This document shows, one piece after another, positions 55,732-64,000 of a DNA stretch of 64,000 nucleotides. The DNA is from Dermacentor variabilis. Lineage: Eukaryota; Arthropoda; Arachnida; Ixodida; Ixodidae. Location of the stretch: positions 51,138,115-51,202,114 of the forward strand of contig NC_134573.1 of assembly GCF_050947875.1 (NCBI RefSeq), read 5' to 3'. The first letter of the stretch is position 1. Every line of letters starts with the position of its first letter. The notes under the pieces are model-generated. The model saw nothing but the letters and a program-made list of their open reading frames with translations. It had not been told where the DNA came from and ran no database searches. A program made the translations under genes and the position numbers.

Positions 55732-56166
55732 AACATCGAAATTCAAGGCGTCATTAAGAAAGAAAATGAGAGCGTGACAGATTTGCTTGTTAGGATTGGC
55801 AGTGTTGTGAAAGAACCGATAACAGTAAGTGACATTGAAGCCTACCATCGAGTGCCCACACGAAAGGCTGATAACACCAAAAGCATTGTCGTACAGTTCA
55901 AGACGCGCACAAAACGGGATGCTGTCTAGACGAAAGCCAAGAAAGCACGGCTGACAAATGACGATTTCGGCCTTGACGATACAGCACCTATTTTTCCAAA
56001 CGCGTACCTCTGTCCAGCGCTCAAAAAACTACTTGCGATGACTGTAAAAAAGAAACGCGAACACAAATGGAAGTCAGTGTGGGCATACAACGGCAAAATC
56101 TACGCAAAAAAATCGCATGGCAGCTCTGCCGTGCTGATAGCACATGAAAATGATCTTGAAAGGATA
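55732..56166 (+). pseudogene. CR1/L2 LINE ORF1, 5'-truncated
   Basis: Matches 13534-14100: Y-H-R-V-P-T-R, S-I-V-V-Q-F-K-T-R, K-H-K/E-H-K-W-K-S-V-W, N-G-K-I-Y-A-K-K. One in-frame stop at about 55927 (D-A-V-stop). The coiled-coil half is missing because of the 5' truncation. Confidence 0.75.
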
Positions 56167-56215
56167 TAAAGAATAGGACTTGTTTGCGATAATAACGCAG
56201 ATTAGCTAGCACATC

Positions 56216-57154
56216 ATGGATTCTTCTATGAAGTACCAAGAATTCATTCTTCCTAAAGATGTTGAAGTTCCTGCAAAATCTTGCGAATCTGTTCTGCATA
56301 TTAATGCATGGTCTGTGAGTGGAAAAGATGTTCTTACGTTATTTCTGGATGATTTTGGGTTTAAATTTAGTATCGTGATGTTGTCAGAAATGTGGTATCA
56401 CAATCGATGTAATATGTTAGGATTACCAGGTTATAAGAATTTCTTTTTAAATCGTACTGGCAGACGAGGCGGTGGTGTTTCAGTTCATGTAAATGTGCAC
56501 AAGAACTGTGAAATCGTGCCTGACTTGAGCAAAGTAACCTCCGATTTCGAAATACTCACCGTACAATGCAAAAATGAAACCATCTGTGTTGTATATCGTC
56601 CTCCAGCAGGTAACGTGGAATCTTTCATAGTTTTTTCGAGTCGTTGCTGGACTATGTATGCAGCAACAACTTCCGCCTTGTCTGCGGTGGCGATTTTAAC
56701 ATAAATATACTTGACGATACCAACACTGCTGGACAATTTAACTGTGTTGCATTCCTCTGATTTTCTGTACCTAATCAAAACATCTACACGAGTTACAGAC
56801 ACTACTGAATCCGCACTCGACTTTATTTTGACAAATATTCTTACCAAAGTTCATACCTGTGGTACTCTAACTTCTGACATAAGCGACCATTGCCCTGTAT
56901 TTATGACCTATCAAACGAACTGCTCTCAAAGAAGGGAGCCCAAAGAAACCATTATAATTCAATCCATCACGCAGGACACTTTGGAAATGTTCAAACAAGA
57001 TTTATTGGCCTGTGATTTGGCAACAGTTCTGAACAAAACCATTCCGAATTATGCATATGGGGAATTTATTAAAATCTTTATGGACAAGTACGCAAAGCAC
57101 TTCCCATTGATCGCACTAAGGCCATCAAAAAAAAAAAGAGAAAACCATGGATAA
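56216..57154 (+). pseudogene. CR1/L2 LINE endonuclease, one frameshift
   Basis: 56216-56704 has L-H-I-N-A-W-S (expected Asn-Ala-Arg altered to N-A-W), M-L-S-E-M-W-Y (T-E-T-W changed to S-E-M-W), R-R-G-G-G-V-S-V and V-Y-R-P-P-A-G-N. After a frameshift near 56640-56710, 56711-57154 continues with S-T-R-V-T, S-D-I-S-D-H-C-P-V (Asp-His pair intact) and N-Y-A-Y-G-E-F. Confidence 0.82.
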
Positions 57155-57171
57155 ACCGGGAACACCTCAAG

Positions 57172-59053
57172 TTGATTAGAACAAAAAACCGCCTTTATCA
57201 TGATTTTCTTCGTTCACGTTCCGAAGCCGCACTGAAGGAATTTATAAAAACAAGGAATCAAGTAAATGCGGAGATTAAACGTGCGAAGACTGCATATTAC
57301 CAGAAACTATTTGCAGATATAAATAGGCAACGACCTGGTGCTGCATGGAAAGTTATAAACAACGTCCTTGGACGGGATGACTCGCGTTCAATTCCGAGAA
57401 ATATAACTATTAATGGCAGTGAACTTGGAGATCGCGACATAGCTGAATACTTCAATCATTATTTTGTAAACGCTGCAAGACCGATTAGTACTCCCTTGGA
57501 TACAGTTACCCGAGCTTATAGCTGTGCTGAAAGCACATATTTTGCTCCTAGAGATGAAAATGAAATATACAGCACATTCATGAGCCTAAAAAACAGATCA
57601 TTGGATACAAACGGTATTCAAATTAAACCTGTTAAGTATGTATTAGAATTTTTAACGTCTGCCCTTGCTCATATCTTAAATCTTGTCCTTGAGACAGGTA
57701 TATTTCCAACTTCCATGAAATGTGCAAGCGTATCTGCATCGTACAAAGGCGGTGATCACAACCTTGCGTCTAATTACCGTCCCATTTCCATCCTCCCAGT
57801 TTTTTCGAAGGGATTGGAAAAAAATCATTTTTTTTCGCGTTACAAACTTTTATGATAAGCACAGTATTTTGACAAACTCACAGTATGGTTTTCGGAAGAG
57901 GCGGTCAACTGAAGCCGCCTTGTTAGCCCTCAAGGAAATAAGTTTGGAAAATATTAATAATAATTTACTGACAGGCGGAATTTTCCTCGATTTTAGTAAA
58001 GCATTTGACTCCATTGATCACAGTATTCTCATTAGTAAGCGTTCATCATATGGAATTCGTGGTACAGCTTTGGCCTTAGTTAAATCCTACTTAGAAAATA
58101 GGTACCAGTGCGTGTATATTAACAACCAAAAATCATCATTCTTACGAATTGCATGTGGCGTGCCACAAGGAAGTATATTGGGGCCCCTTTTATTTATTAC
58201 ATTTATCAATGACATCGTAAATATCGACACCACAGTAAAATTTGTAATCTATGCTGATGATAGAACCTTACTTATTTCTGAGAGTAATATTAGCACACTA
58301 GGGCTAAAATGCAATGATATCCTTACTAAACTATCCGCATGGACTACAGTAAATCGAATCAAGGTAAACCCAACCAAATCCAAAGCAGTTATTTTTCGTG
58401 CTCAAAATAAAGCAGTTCCTCCGGTGAATTCATTCATTTTTCAAGACCAGCATATAGAAATAGTCCCCGAGCACAAGGTTCTTGGTGTGTATTTTTCGGC
58501 CCATCTAAAATGGGACGCTCATGTTCTTTACGTCTCCAGAAAACCGTCTGCAGTTACAGTTGTGATCTCACGCTGCCGCACACTTCTTCCCACAAGCGCT
58601 AAACTACAAATATATTACGCCCTATTTCTTTCTCACATTAACTGTCGTACACTGGTATGGGCAAAAACAACTAAAAGAAATATTAACAAGCTTCTTGTAC
58701 TGCAGAGGAAAATTATTCGCCTTATCGTTAACATTGAACCGACGTCGAGTGTTAATCCCGCAATAGCATCATTCAATTTGATCAGTGTAGATAATATATA
58801 TGAATTTCGTTTGTTACAAATAACATACTTTTCTTCCACAGGTACGAGTAATTTCGTGACACAACTTGCTTCCCTTGAATATCGTACACCAATAGTTAAC
58901 ACTCGTTGTACTGACACTTGGTCCTTACCACAGTTTCGAACCGATTACAAGCTGCAATCCTTGGCTCACAATCTGCCATTTTATCTCAATAAACATAAAC
59001 ATACTGCTGGTTTTAGTCGCAAACAACTAAGAACATACTTTGTACACATGTAA
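57172..59053 (+). pseudogene. CR1/L2 LINE reverse transcriptase, one frameshift
   Basis: 57172-57855 is the linker and RT start (N-R-L-Y-H-D-F-L, N-Y-R-P-I-S-I-L-P-V-F-S-K). A run-length change in the poly-A/T run near 57818-57830 shifts to the frame of 57722-59053, which continues with Y-G-F-R-K-R-R-S-T-E, F-L-D-F-S-K-A-F-D-S-I-D-H, G-V-P-Q-G-S-I-L-G-P, and the catalytic box Y-A-D-D-R-T. The rest is open to the stop at 59051. Apart from the one frameshift the RT looks functional. Confidence 0.85.
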
Positions 59054-59329
59054 TCCGTAATTATTCATATGTCGTTTAAGAAAACTTATGTGTTATTGCT
59101 TTACTTCAGTTGATGCTGTACTTGATTGCTGTACTATATTTGAATTGATGACTACTGCTGTATTGCTATTGTTATTTCGTTCTGCCTGCTGCTGCCATGT
59201 AATGGTTTCCTGGGCCTTCGTCAAGCTGTTCGTACAGCTTTTAGCCCAGGTGACCATCCAGATACTTGCTGGATAATAAAATATGATTTGATTTGATTTG
59301 AGGAGAGAAATGGCGAAAGGGCCGCCCTC

Positions 59330-60590
59330 ATATATTAATAAGCGCGGAACACTTCGCTGAACAGCAGTGCGCAAACCTGGAGCAAAACAGCCTCGTCGAG
59401 TATTTAGAAGGCTAAACCGAGTTGTCACTAGGGCATTTAATCGAGGATTGTCTTCGTTATTACTTCCAAACAATTTTCTCACCAGTCGCCACCAACTACC
59501 TTGTTCATGTTCCCTCAGCGCTGCGTGGAGCACTACTGCACGCGCTTCATGACGATCCGACAGCTGGACATCGTGGATTCTACCGGACGCCATCGAGGAT
59601 ACAGGAAAGGTTTTACTGTCCGCGCCGGACCGCCGGCGTCGCCCGTTACGTCAAGACATGCCGATAGTGTCAGCGACGGTAGGAGCCACCGACAAGGGCA
59701 GCAGGATTACTACAACTGATCGAGCCGGCTAGCCTACCATTTCAGTAGATCAGAATGGATTTGTTGGGACCCTTTTCGAGGCCAACATCCGGAAATAAGT
59801 GGATCGTCGTGGCGACGGGCTACTTCACCCGCTTCGCAGAAATGAAAGCTCTGCCGAACGGTAGCGTGGCCGAAGTGGCGAAATTCTTTGTCGAGAACAT
59901 CCTGCTGCGACATGGCGCCGCAGAAGTCCTCATCACCGACAGAGGAACGGGCTTTACAGCGGAGCTCACGAAAACCATTGTGCAACGCAGAGAATCCACG
60001 GGAGGGCAAGTGTGTATAACCCGCAGACGAATAATCTTACGGGACGCCTGAATGAGACCCTCGCCGATATGCTAGCAGTGTAGGTCGACGTCGAATGAAA
60101 GACCTAGGATGCCATCCTGCAGTACGTAACATTCGCTTGCAACACAGCTGTTCGAGAAAGAACACAGGTCACGCCATTCAAGCTGATTTACAGCAGGAAC
60201 CCGACGACGATTCGAAGCCACGCTGCCGCACGTCTGCGCCGAAGAGAATCATGACTTCGCCACCTCTCTCCAGCACGCCGAAAAATCCCGACAGCTCACC
60301 CACCTGCGGATCAAAGGCAAGCAGGGGACCGACAGCCGACACTACAACCTGCGACGACGCTACGTCTAGTACCAGCCCGGCGACCGTGCTTGGGTTTGCA
60401 CCCCAATACGCCGACCAGGACTTAGCGAGAAGCTTTCACGCCGCTATTTCGGAATCTACAAGATCATCGGATGCATTGGCGCGCTCTACTACGACGTCGT
60501 ACAAGACGGCATTTCGCTATCACAGCAGTGCCGCTCACAACCTGAAATAGTCCACGTCGTGCGACTTAAGCCGTTCTGCCAGCGCTAATG
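59330..60590 (+). pseudogene. gypsy copy 2 integrase
   Basis: Starts at E-H-F-A-E-Q-Q (end of the RNase H connection), then the zinc-binding domain (L-H-A-L-H-D-D-P-T-A-G-H-R-G-F-Y-R-T, with later cysteines in a shifted frame). The catalytic core follows at 59755-60051 (M-D-L-L-G-P-F, V-V-A-T-G-Y-F-T-R-F, L-I-T-D-R-G-T-G-F), keeping the first two Asp. The end shows Y-F-G-I-Y-K-I-I and V-H-V-V-R-L-K-P-F, a GPY/F-type C-terminal module. Several frame changes. Confidence 0.82.
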
Positions 60591-60738
60591 AACTTGGGGA
60601 CATTGTGTAGCTGACCTTTGGACTTTCTTTTTTTCGAAACTGTGACATTGAACTTTGTTTCTGTGATAACTGTCCTTTTGTGTTTCTCTCTCCTGCTATG
60701 TTTGTAGCATCGGGACGATGCTTTTTGCGAAGGAGGCG

Positions 60739-61068
60739 TGGACTTGTTTATCTTTTTTTTCCACGCCACGCGCCAGCATCAATCGTAAGATTCTGGAATG
60801 TTATCGATAGTTGTATCCGCGGTCGGTTTTCACCGAGCCTTGTCTAATCTGATCGCGCCAACTATTTCTCTAGCGTGTTCGATGGCTCGTGTATGCAAGC
60901 CGATGCCCTGGATCGGCAGATCAAATTTTCGACGATTGCCGACTGTGTTCGCTGCTATCGTTGTTCTTTGAGCGTAGCCTGCTTTTGAGGGCACAAGTTC
61001 GCCCAATGAATGGCCGGTTTCGACAATCAGCGTTTTGATGCCTTCTTCACCGTCACTACCAGGTGACA
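60739..61068 (+). repeat. gypsy copy 2, 3' LTR
   Basis: Matches the LTR at 42719-43136: TGGACTTGTTTATC at the start, GTTATCGATAG, CAAATTTTCGACGATTGCCG, GCCCAATGAATGGCC (poly(A) signal mutated), and CACTACCAGGTGACA at the end. A purine-rich stretch (GCGAAGGAGGCG) just before it is a likely polypurine tract. Left boundary inferred. Confidence 0.72.
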
Positions 61069-61349
61069 ATAAGTTGGGTGCCTGGGTACAGGCGTGCAGA
61101 GGGTAACGAGCTTGCAAATGAAATAGGGACTACTATAGCAACGTCTATATGAACTAAGCCTCGCACTCCATCGCGGCCACATGCTGGAAACCGTTCCTAC
61201 GCAAAATTAGCACTTGTGGAATGGATGCGCAATCACTGAACAAGCTCCATGTAATTTAGCCACTTTTTGAGAATTCACCATGTTTACAAAATCGCGACTA
61301 TCTGACCTCCTTTTTTTGCCCCTTCAGAATAAGGAACACATATGATAGC

Positions 61350-61455
61350 TCAGCACAATGCGTTGGCGGGCTAGTTGGAGCGAATCCATGAAAACTTTGT
61401 TTAGCGCAAAACAACAGACACAAGGAAGACGACAGGACAAGGCGCTATATGTAGC
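61350..61455 (+). mobile_element. short foldback-family insert B, 13-bp TSD
   Basis: A 106-bp insertion between perfect direct repeats CACATATGATAGC at 61337-61349 and 61456-61468. Head GGGCTAGTTGG at 61368-61378, then a purine-rich arm (ACACAAGGAAGACGACAGGA) ending GGCGCT. Unlike the other three it has no return arm, so it is a half-unit. Confidence 0.78.
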
Positions 61456-61468
61456 CACATATGATAGC

Positions 61469-63390
61469 CACTAATTTTTCAAGCATACAAATTACAAGTT
61501 CCCGTAAACCCAAATTTTGTTGGCCCAGAACCTTTCCTAGAAACCAGGGCGGTACTTAACTTTGTGATTGATATATTTGTAGCCATTCCTCAGTCCAGAG
61601 GGTATTGCTGCGAGCGTACTGTATTGTAGGGCACGTTCCTCCAGGCCCTTGCGCGCAAGGGCCTCAATGAGGCGGTAGTGCTATTGGAAGCGACGCATTT
61701 TATTGTGTTTTCACTTTCTCTAATATGTTTCGCTTCCATCGCCCACTTAACTCTTCCCGGACAATATTTTCCTACTTGTATATTTTACGTAACTCACAGC
61801 GAATATTTTAGGCATCTACACAGCCACGTTAAATCTGGGACTTGTCGTTCACCGTATCATCGACTTCCCCGTACCATTTTTTTGGCGCTCTTTCGCCATT
61901 CTTGGCCCTTGTGTCTAAAATCTCCATGCATCATCATCAGCAGAACAGACTAAACAGCGTTTGAGGGAACCTATTTTCGCTGAAATATTAGTGTCCGGAG
62001 TACAAATTCAACGCATTATAGCATTTTATAGAGTCCGGTGAGTGCTACATGACGTCAAGAATTATTGCTTTAGACCGTTTGCCAAATGTACGTAGGTGGT
62101 AGAATTTTTGACTGCCTTCGGTGCTATACTGGCATACCTATAGATTCTTTGTTTTTCGCTGAACGTTTTTTTTATCGTGTTATTGTTCGGCGCAGGACGA
62201 GCCTTCACGTATTTGAAGTTTCTCGGATCCTCTTGACGATTCTGTAACAAAAGAATCACGTCTGCAATCAGACTCCCTGCCAAACGCAAATAGTCATCTA
62301 CTTTGCTTATTTATTAGGTTGAGTGTAGTAATCTTGTCTTGTAGACAACTTCAAGCTTTGTTTAATTTCGCTATAAAATTTTGTCTCACTTTTTATTAGG
62401 AGACAACGCACGAGAAGCATTTTGACACAACCGCGAGTTGATACGAAAGGGTATACGTTGTTGAGTATACACGCAAGGTAGAGGCGGCATAAGATGGTGC
62501 AAGCGAAATGCTGACCTAGCCATACAAACGTACCTCAGCCATTGCCCTCCCATCCTCTAATTTTAACTTGAGGAAATATTGCACAGAGTGGCACACGTCG
62601 CACGATCATGTCAGTTTTTTTAGTAATACTGTCAAGACGAAATCAACTAAGCGGTCAAGTGCTCCAACCAATTACAGAAGTCAAGTCTGACTGGATCAAG
62701 TGATTGGAGGCTATTAGGTAGTTCTAATAAACTTCCCTTCGACGCACAATCTAGTCCAATAAAGATGAGGTTGTGCTAACGTGCATCATGAGTCGCGCTA
62801 TGTTCTCATACAACACGGCAGGTACAGGGGCAGAGAAAGAGGCTCTTTATTAGACAGATTTTCGCCGGCACGTGTACAACCGCCAACATGCTACTCTGTA
62901 TAGGGATGGAGAAGGGGATTAAGATTCCAGAGGAGGGAGAAAAGAGAATAAAAAAATTCGAAATACGCCAGTGAGCAATACTAATATTTATAGGTGAGAT
63001 GGCAGGTAAACTTTAATTTTTTCTATATGAAATGGTTACTGTTTAACCTTTCCGATTAGACGAATTTGTGATAGGTATTTTAACAATAAATCCAAAACCG
63101 GACGCTGCTTTGGAGGGCCGGGCTTTAGACTTAAGTTTGTTTGGAACGTCATGTTCATTTGTCAATCGCAAAAATTGCCTCTCGTTGCGGTACGCAGGGC
63201 ATTCAAGTAATGTGCTCCACTCTCTGTAAGCTGGCACACTTATCGCAGTAAGCAACAAGTGTACGCCCTACGCGTTCCAGACATTTGTTCGTGTGTGCCT
63301 CGTTCAGTGGATGACGATGGTACAATGGTACCAAACGGCAACTGTTCTCTGTTTCAGTCTCGCGTTTTGCCCTCTGTTTATTTCTTCTAG
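61469..63390. other. end of intron 4, no recognisable element
   Basis: No supported coding region or named repeat. It ends in the pyrimidine-rich tract and TAG of the exon 5 acceptor. Confidence 0.5.
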
Positions 63391-63473
63391 CAGTTCTGGA
63401 CGGAAGAGGAGTGCATGCGATTCTGCGATAACGTTCTCTCTTTTATCAAGGAACATGTCCGGGAAGATGAAAG
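63391..63473 (+). CDS. DXO: DXO-like gene, exon 5
   Basis: A long pyrimidine tract and TTCTTCTAG precede the exon; AAG|GTCAGTG follows it. The frame Q-F-W-T-E-E-E-C-M-R-F-C-D-N-V-L-S-F-I-K-E-H-V matches the C-terminal W-x-P-x-V-C-x-N-F-x-x-x-F-L-S-F block of DXO proteins. The exact start may be 63391 or 63394 (TAG|CAG). The exon ends two bases into a codon, so at least one more exon must lie to the right of the window. It is separated from exon 4 by 12.6 kb of retrotransposons, so it is easily missed by gene finders. Confidence 0.82.
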
Positions 63474-64000
63474 GTCAGTGAAATGTATGAAATTTACTAT
63501 GGTGCATTTGGCGGGTTGTTTTTAGCGCTTGAGAGTACTCTGACAGTGCACGCTGCCCCTATTCGACTAGTCGAAGTCCGTCTCAATCAATAAATTCCAA
63601 CGGATGGCCAGGCTCCACATCAGAGCACTACATGCTGCTCTCAACTCGAAGCGCGTCCTTGACTTTGTAGAGTTCCAGTGAGGTGGCTTCTACAACTTCT
63701 GTTGTAAGCAGAAACAAGGACAACAATCGCGTGAAGATTTGTCAAGAAATCATGTTGATATATAAGGTGACGTCCGTGCTTCGCATTATCAAACCGGAGA
63801 GAGAAGCCCTCACTACAGTTGTGTCGTAGGTTCAGTTGTCCAAAGTAGGTATACGTTTAATTCTGTTAACGAAAACACGCAAAATTTATACCACGCAAAT
63901 TCTAAACACAGATGTCTAATGTAACAGCACTTTACCTCAAACGTACCATGTGCGCAAGTTCATCGTCAAATAAAATGCTGATATTTTAGTTAGCACACTC
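63474..64000 (+). other. start of the next DXO intron
   Basis: Starts with donor GTCAGTG. No further exon of the family was recognised before the window ends, so the C-terminal exon lies outside. Confidence 0.55.

Larger units (their letters stand above)
55732..59300 (+). mobile_element. CR1/L2-type LINE inside gypsy copy 2
   Basis: A 5'-truncated plus-strand relative of the 10.3-14.6 kb LINE, beginning in ORF1 at the codons for N-I-E-I-Q-G-V. ORF1 remainder (55732-56166), endonuclease (56216-57154) and RT (57172-59053) follow, then a 3' UTR ending AATATGATTTGATTTGATTT. Gypsy sequence resumes near 59330. The tail unit (TTTGA) differs from the other copy (TTGAA), so they are related subfamilies. 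Confidence 0.88.
53757..61068 (+). mobile_element. Ty3/gypsy copy 2, split by a LINE
   Basis: Same family as 42.7-47.2 kb but starting in the middle of gag. Order: gag 3' half (53757-54350), protease (about 54590-55030), RT start (55063-55730), a 3.6-kb CR1/L2 LINE (55732-59300), then integrase (59330-60590) and 3' LTR (60739-61068). About 1 kb of RT/RNase H that should lie at the LINE junction is missing. Many stops and frameshifts. It is older than copy 1, whose gag and RT frames are intact. It lies in intron 4. Confidence 0.85.
20388..64000 (+). other. DXO: DXO/RAI1-family gene span (incomplete at right)
   Basis: Five exons found by family signatures join with matching codon phase: exon 1 ends with two bases of a codon and exon 2 supplies one; exon 2 ends with one and exon 3 supplies two; exon 3 ends with two and exon 4 supplies one; exon 4 and exon 5 meet at phase 0. 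All introns are GT-AG. The joined product is about 348 residues, close to the family's usual 380-400, with the C-terminal part still missing beyond 63473. Introns are about 28.2 kb, 0.5 kb, 0.76 kb and 12.6 kb. The promoter and true first exon are uncertain. Confidence 0.82.

Overview
The window looks like nuclear DNA of a hard tick (Ixodidae, probably Metastriata). The evidence is about half a dozen copies of a tRNA-derived SINE resembling the ixodid Ruka-type family, several arthropod LINE families, Ty3/gypsy copies, Penelope-like, mariner, PIF/Harbinger and THAP fossils, and spliced coding exons with GT-AG introns. There are no bacterial operons, RNA operons or CRISPR arrays. The genus is inference.

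The only host gene I can support is on the + strand, from about 20.4 kb to past the right edge. Five exons (20388-20776, 48950-49164, 49665-49887, 50648-50783, 63391-63473) join in phase at every junction and encode a DXO/RAI1 (Dom3Z) family protein, the 5'-end RNA decapping and exonuclease family. The last exon or exons lie outside the window. Introns 1 (about 28.2 kb) and 4 (about 12.6 kb) are filled with transposable elements. Several conserved catalytic positions of the family are replaced while the frame stays open, so this may be a pseudoenzyme.

Layout. 0-4.4 kb: an I/Jockey-like LINE (minus) cut by a SINE. 5.2-5.8 kb: a CR1-type LINE fragment (minus). 6.0-6.3 kb: an AT microsatellite. 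6.3-9.4 kb: an RNase H-bearing LINE with a long intact RT frame (plus). 10.3-14.6 kb: a nearly full-length CR1/L2-type LINE (minus) with 78-bp tandem repeats in its 5' UTR. 14.6-19.3 kb: DNA-transposon territory, with a 913-bp Harbinger-like MITE abutting a 2.8-kb inverted-repeat element that holds a THAP-domain fossil. 20.4 kb: DXO exon 1. 20.8-48.9 kb (intron 1): SINEs, a degenerate RNase H LINE, an internally deleted RTE, an I-superfamily LINE (27.4-31.4 kb), a mariner fossil (33.6-34.7 kb), a gypsy gag/LTR fossil (35.8-37.3 kb), Penelope-like remains (38.1-39.7 kb) and a gypsy element with gag, protease, RT and RNase H (42.7-47.2 kb). 49-50.8 kb: exons 2-4. 50.8-63.4 kb (intron 4): an integrase fossil and a second gypsy copy (53.8-61.1 kb) split by a CR1/L2 LINE. 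63.4 kb: exon 5.

The most novel signal is a set of four short insertions (106-163 bp) in the DXO introns at 24.3, 32.3, 51.6 and 61.35 kb. Each has an 11-13 bp flanking direct repeat and a GGG(C/A)TAGTTGG head. Three of the four fold into near-perfect hairpins with 37-62 bp arms. A similar head motif lies beside Penelope-like coding remains at 38.1-38.9 kb, which suggests these are non-autonomous Penelope-derived inserts.
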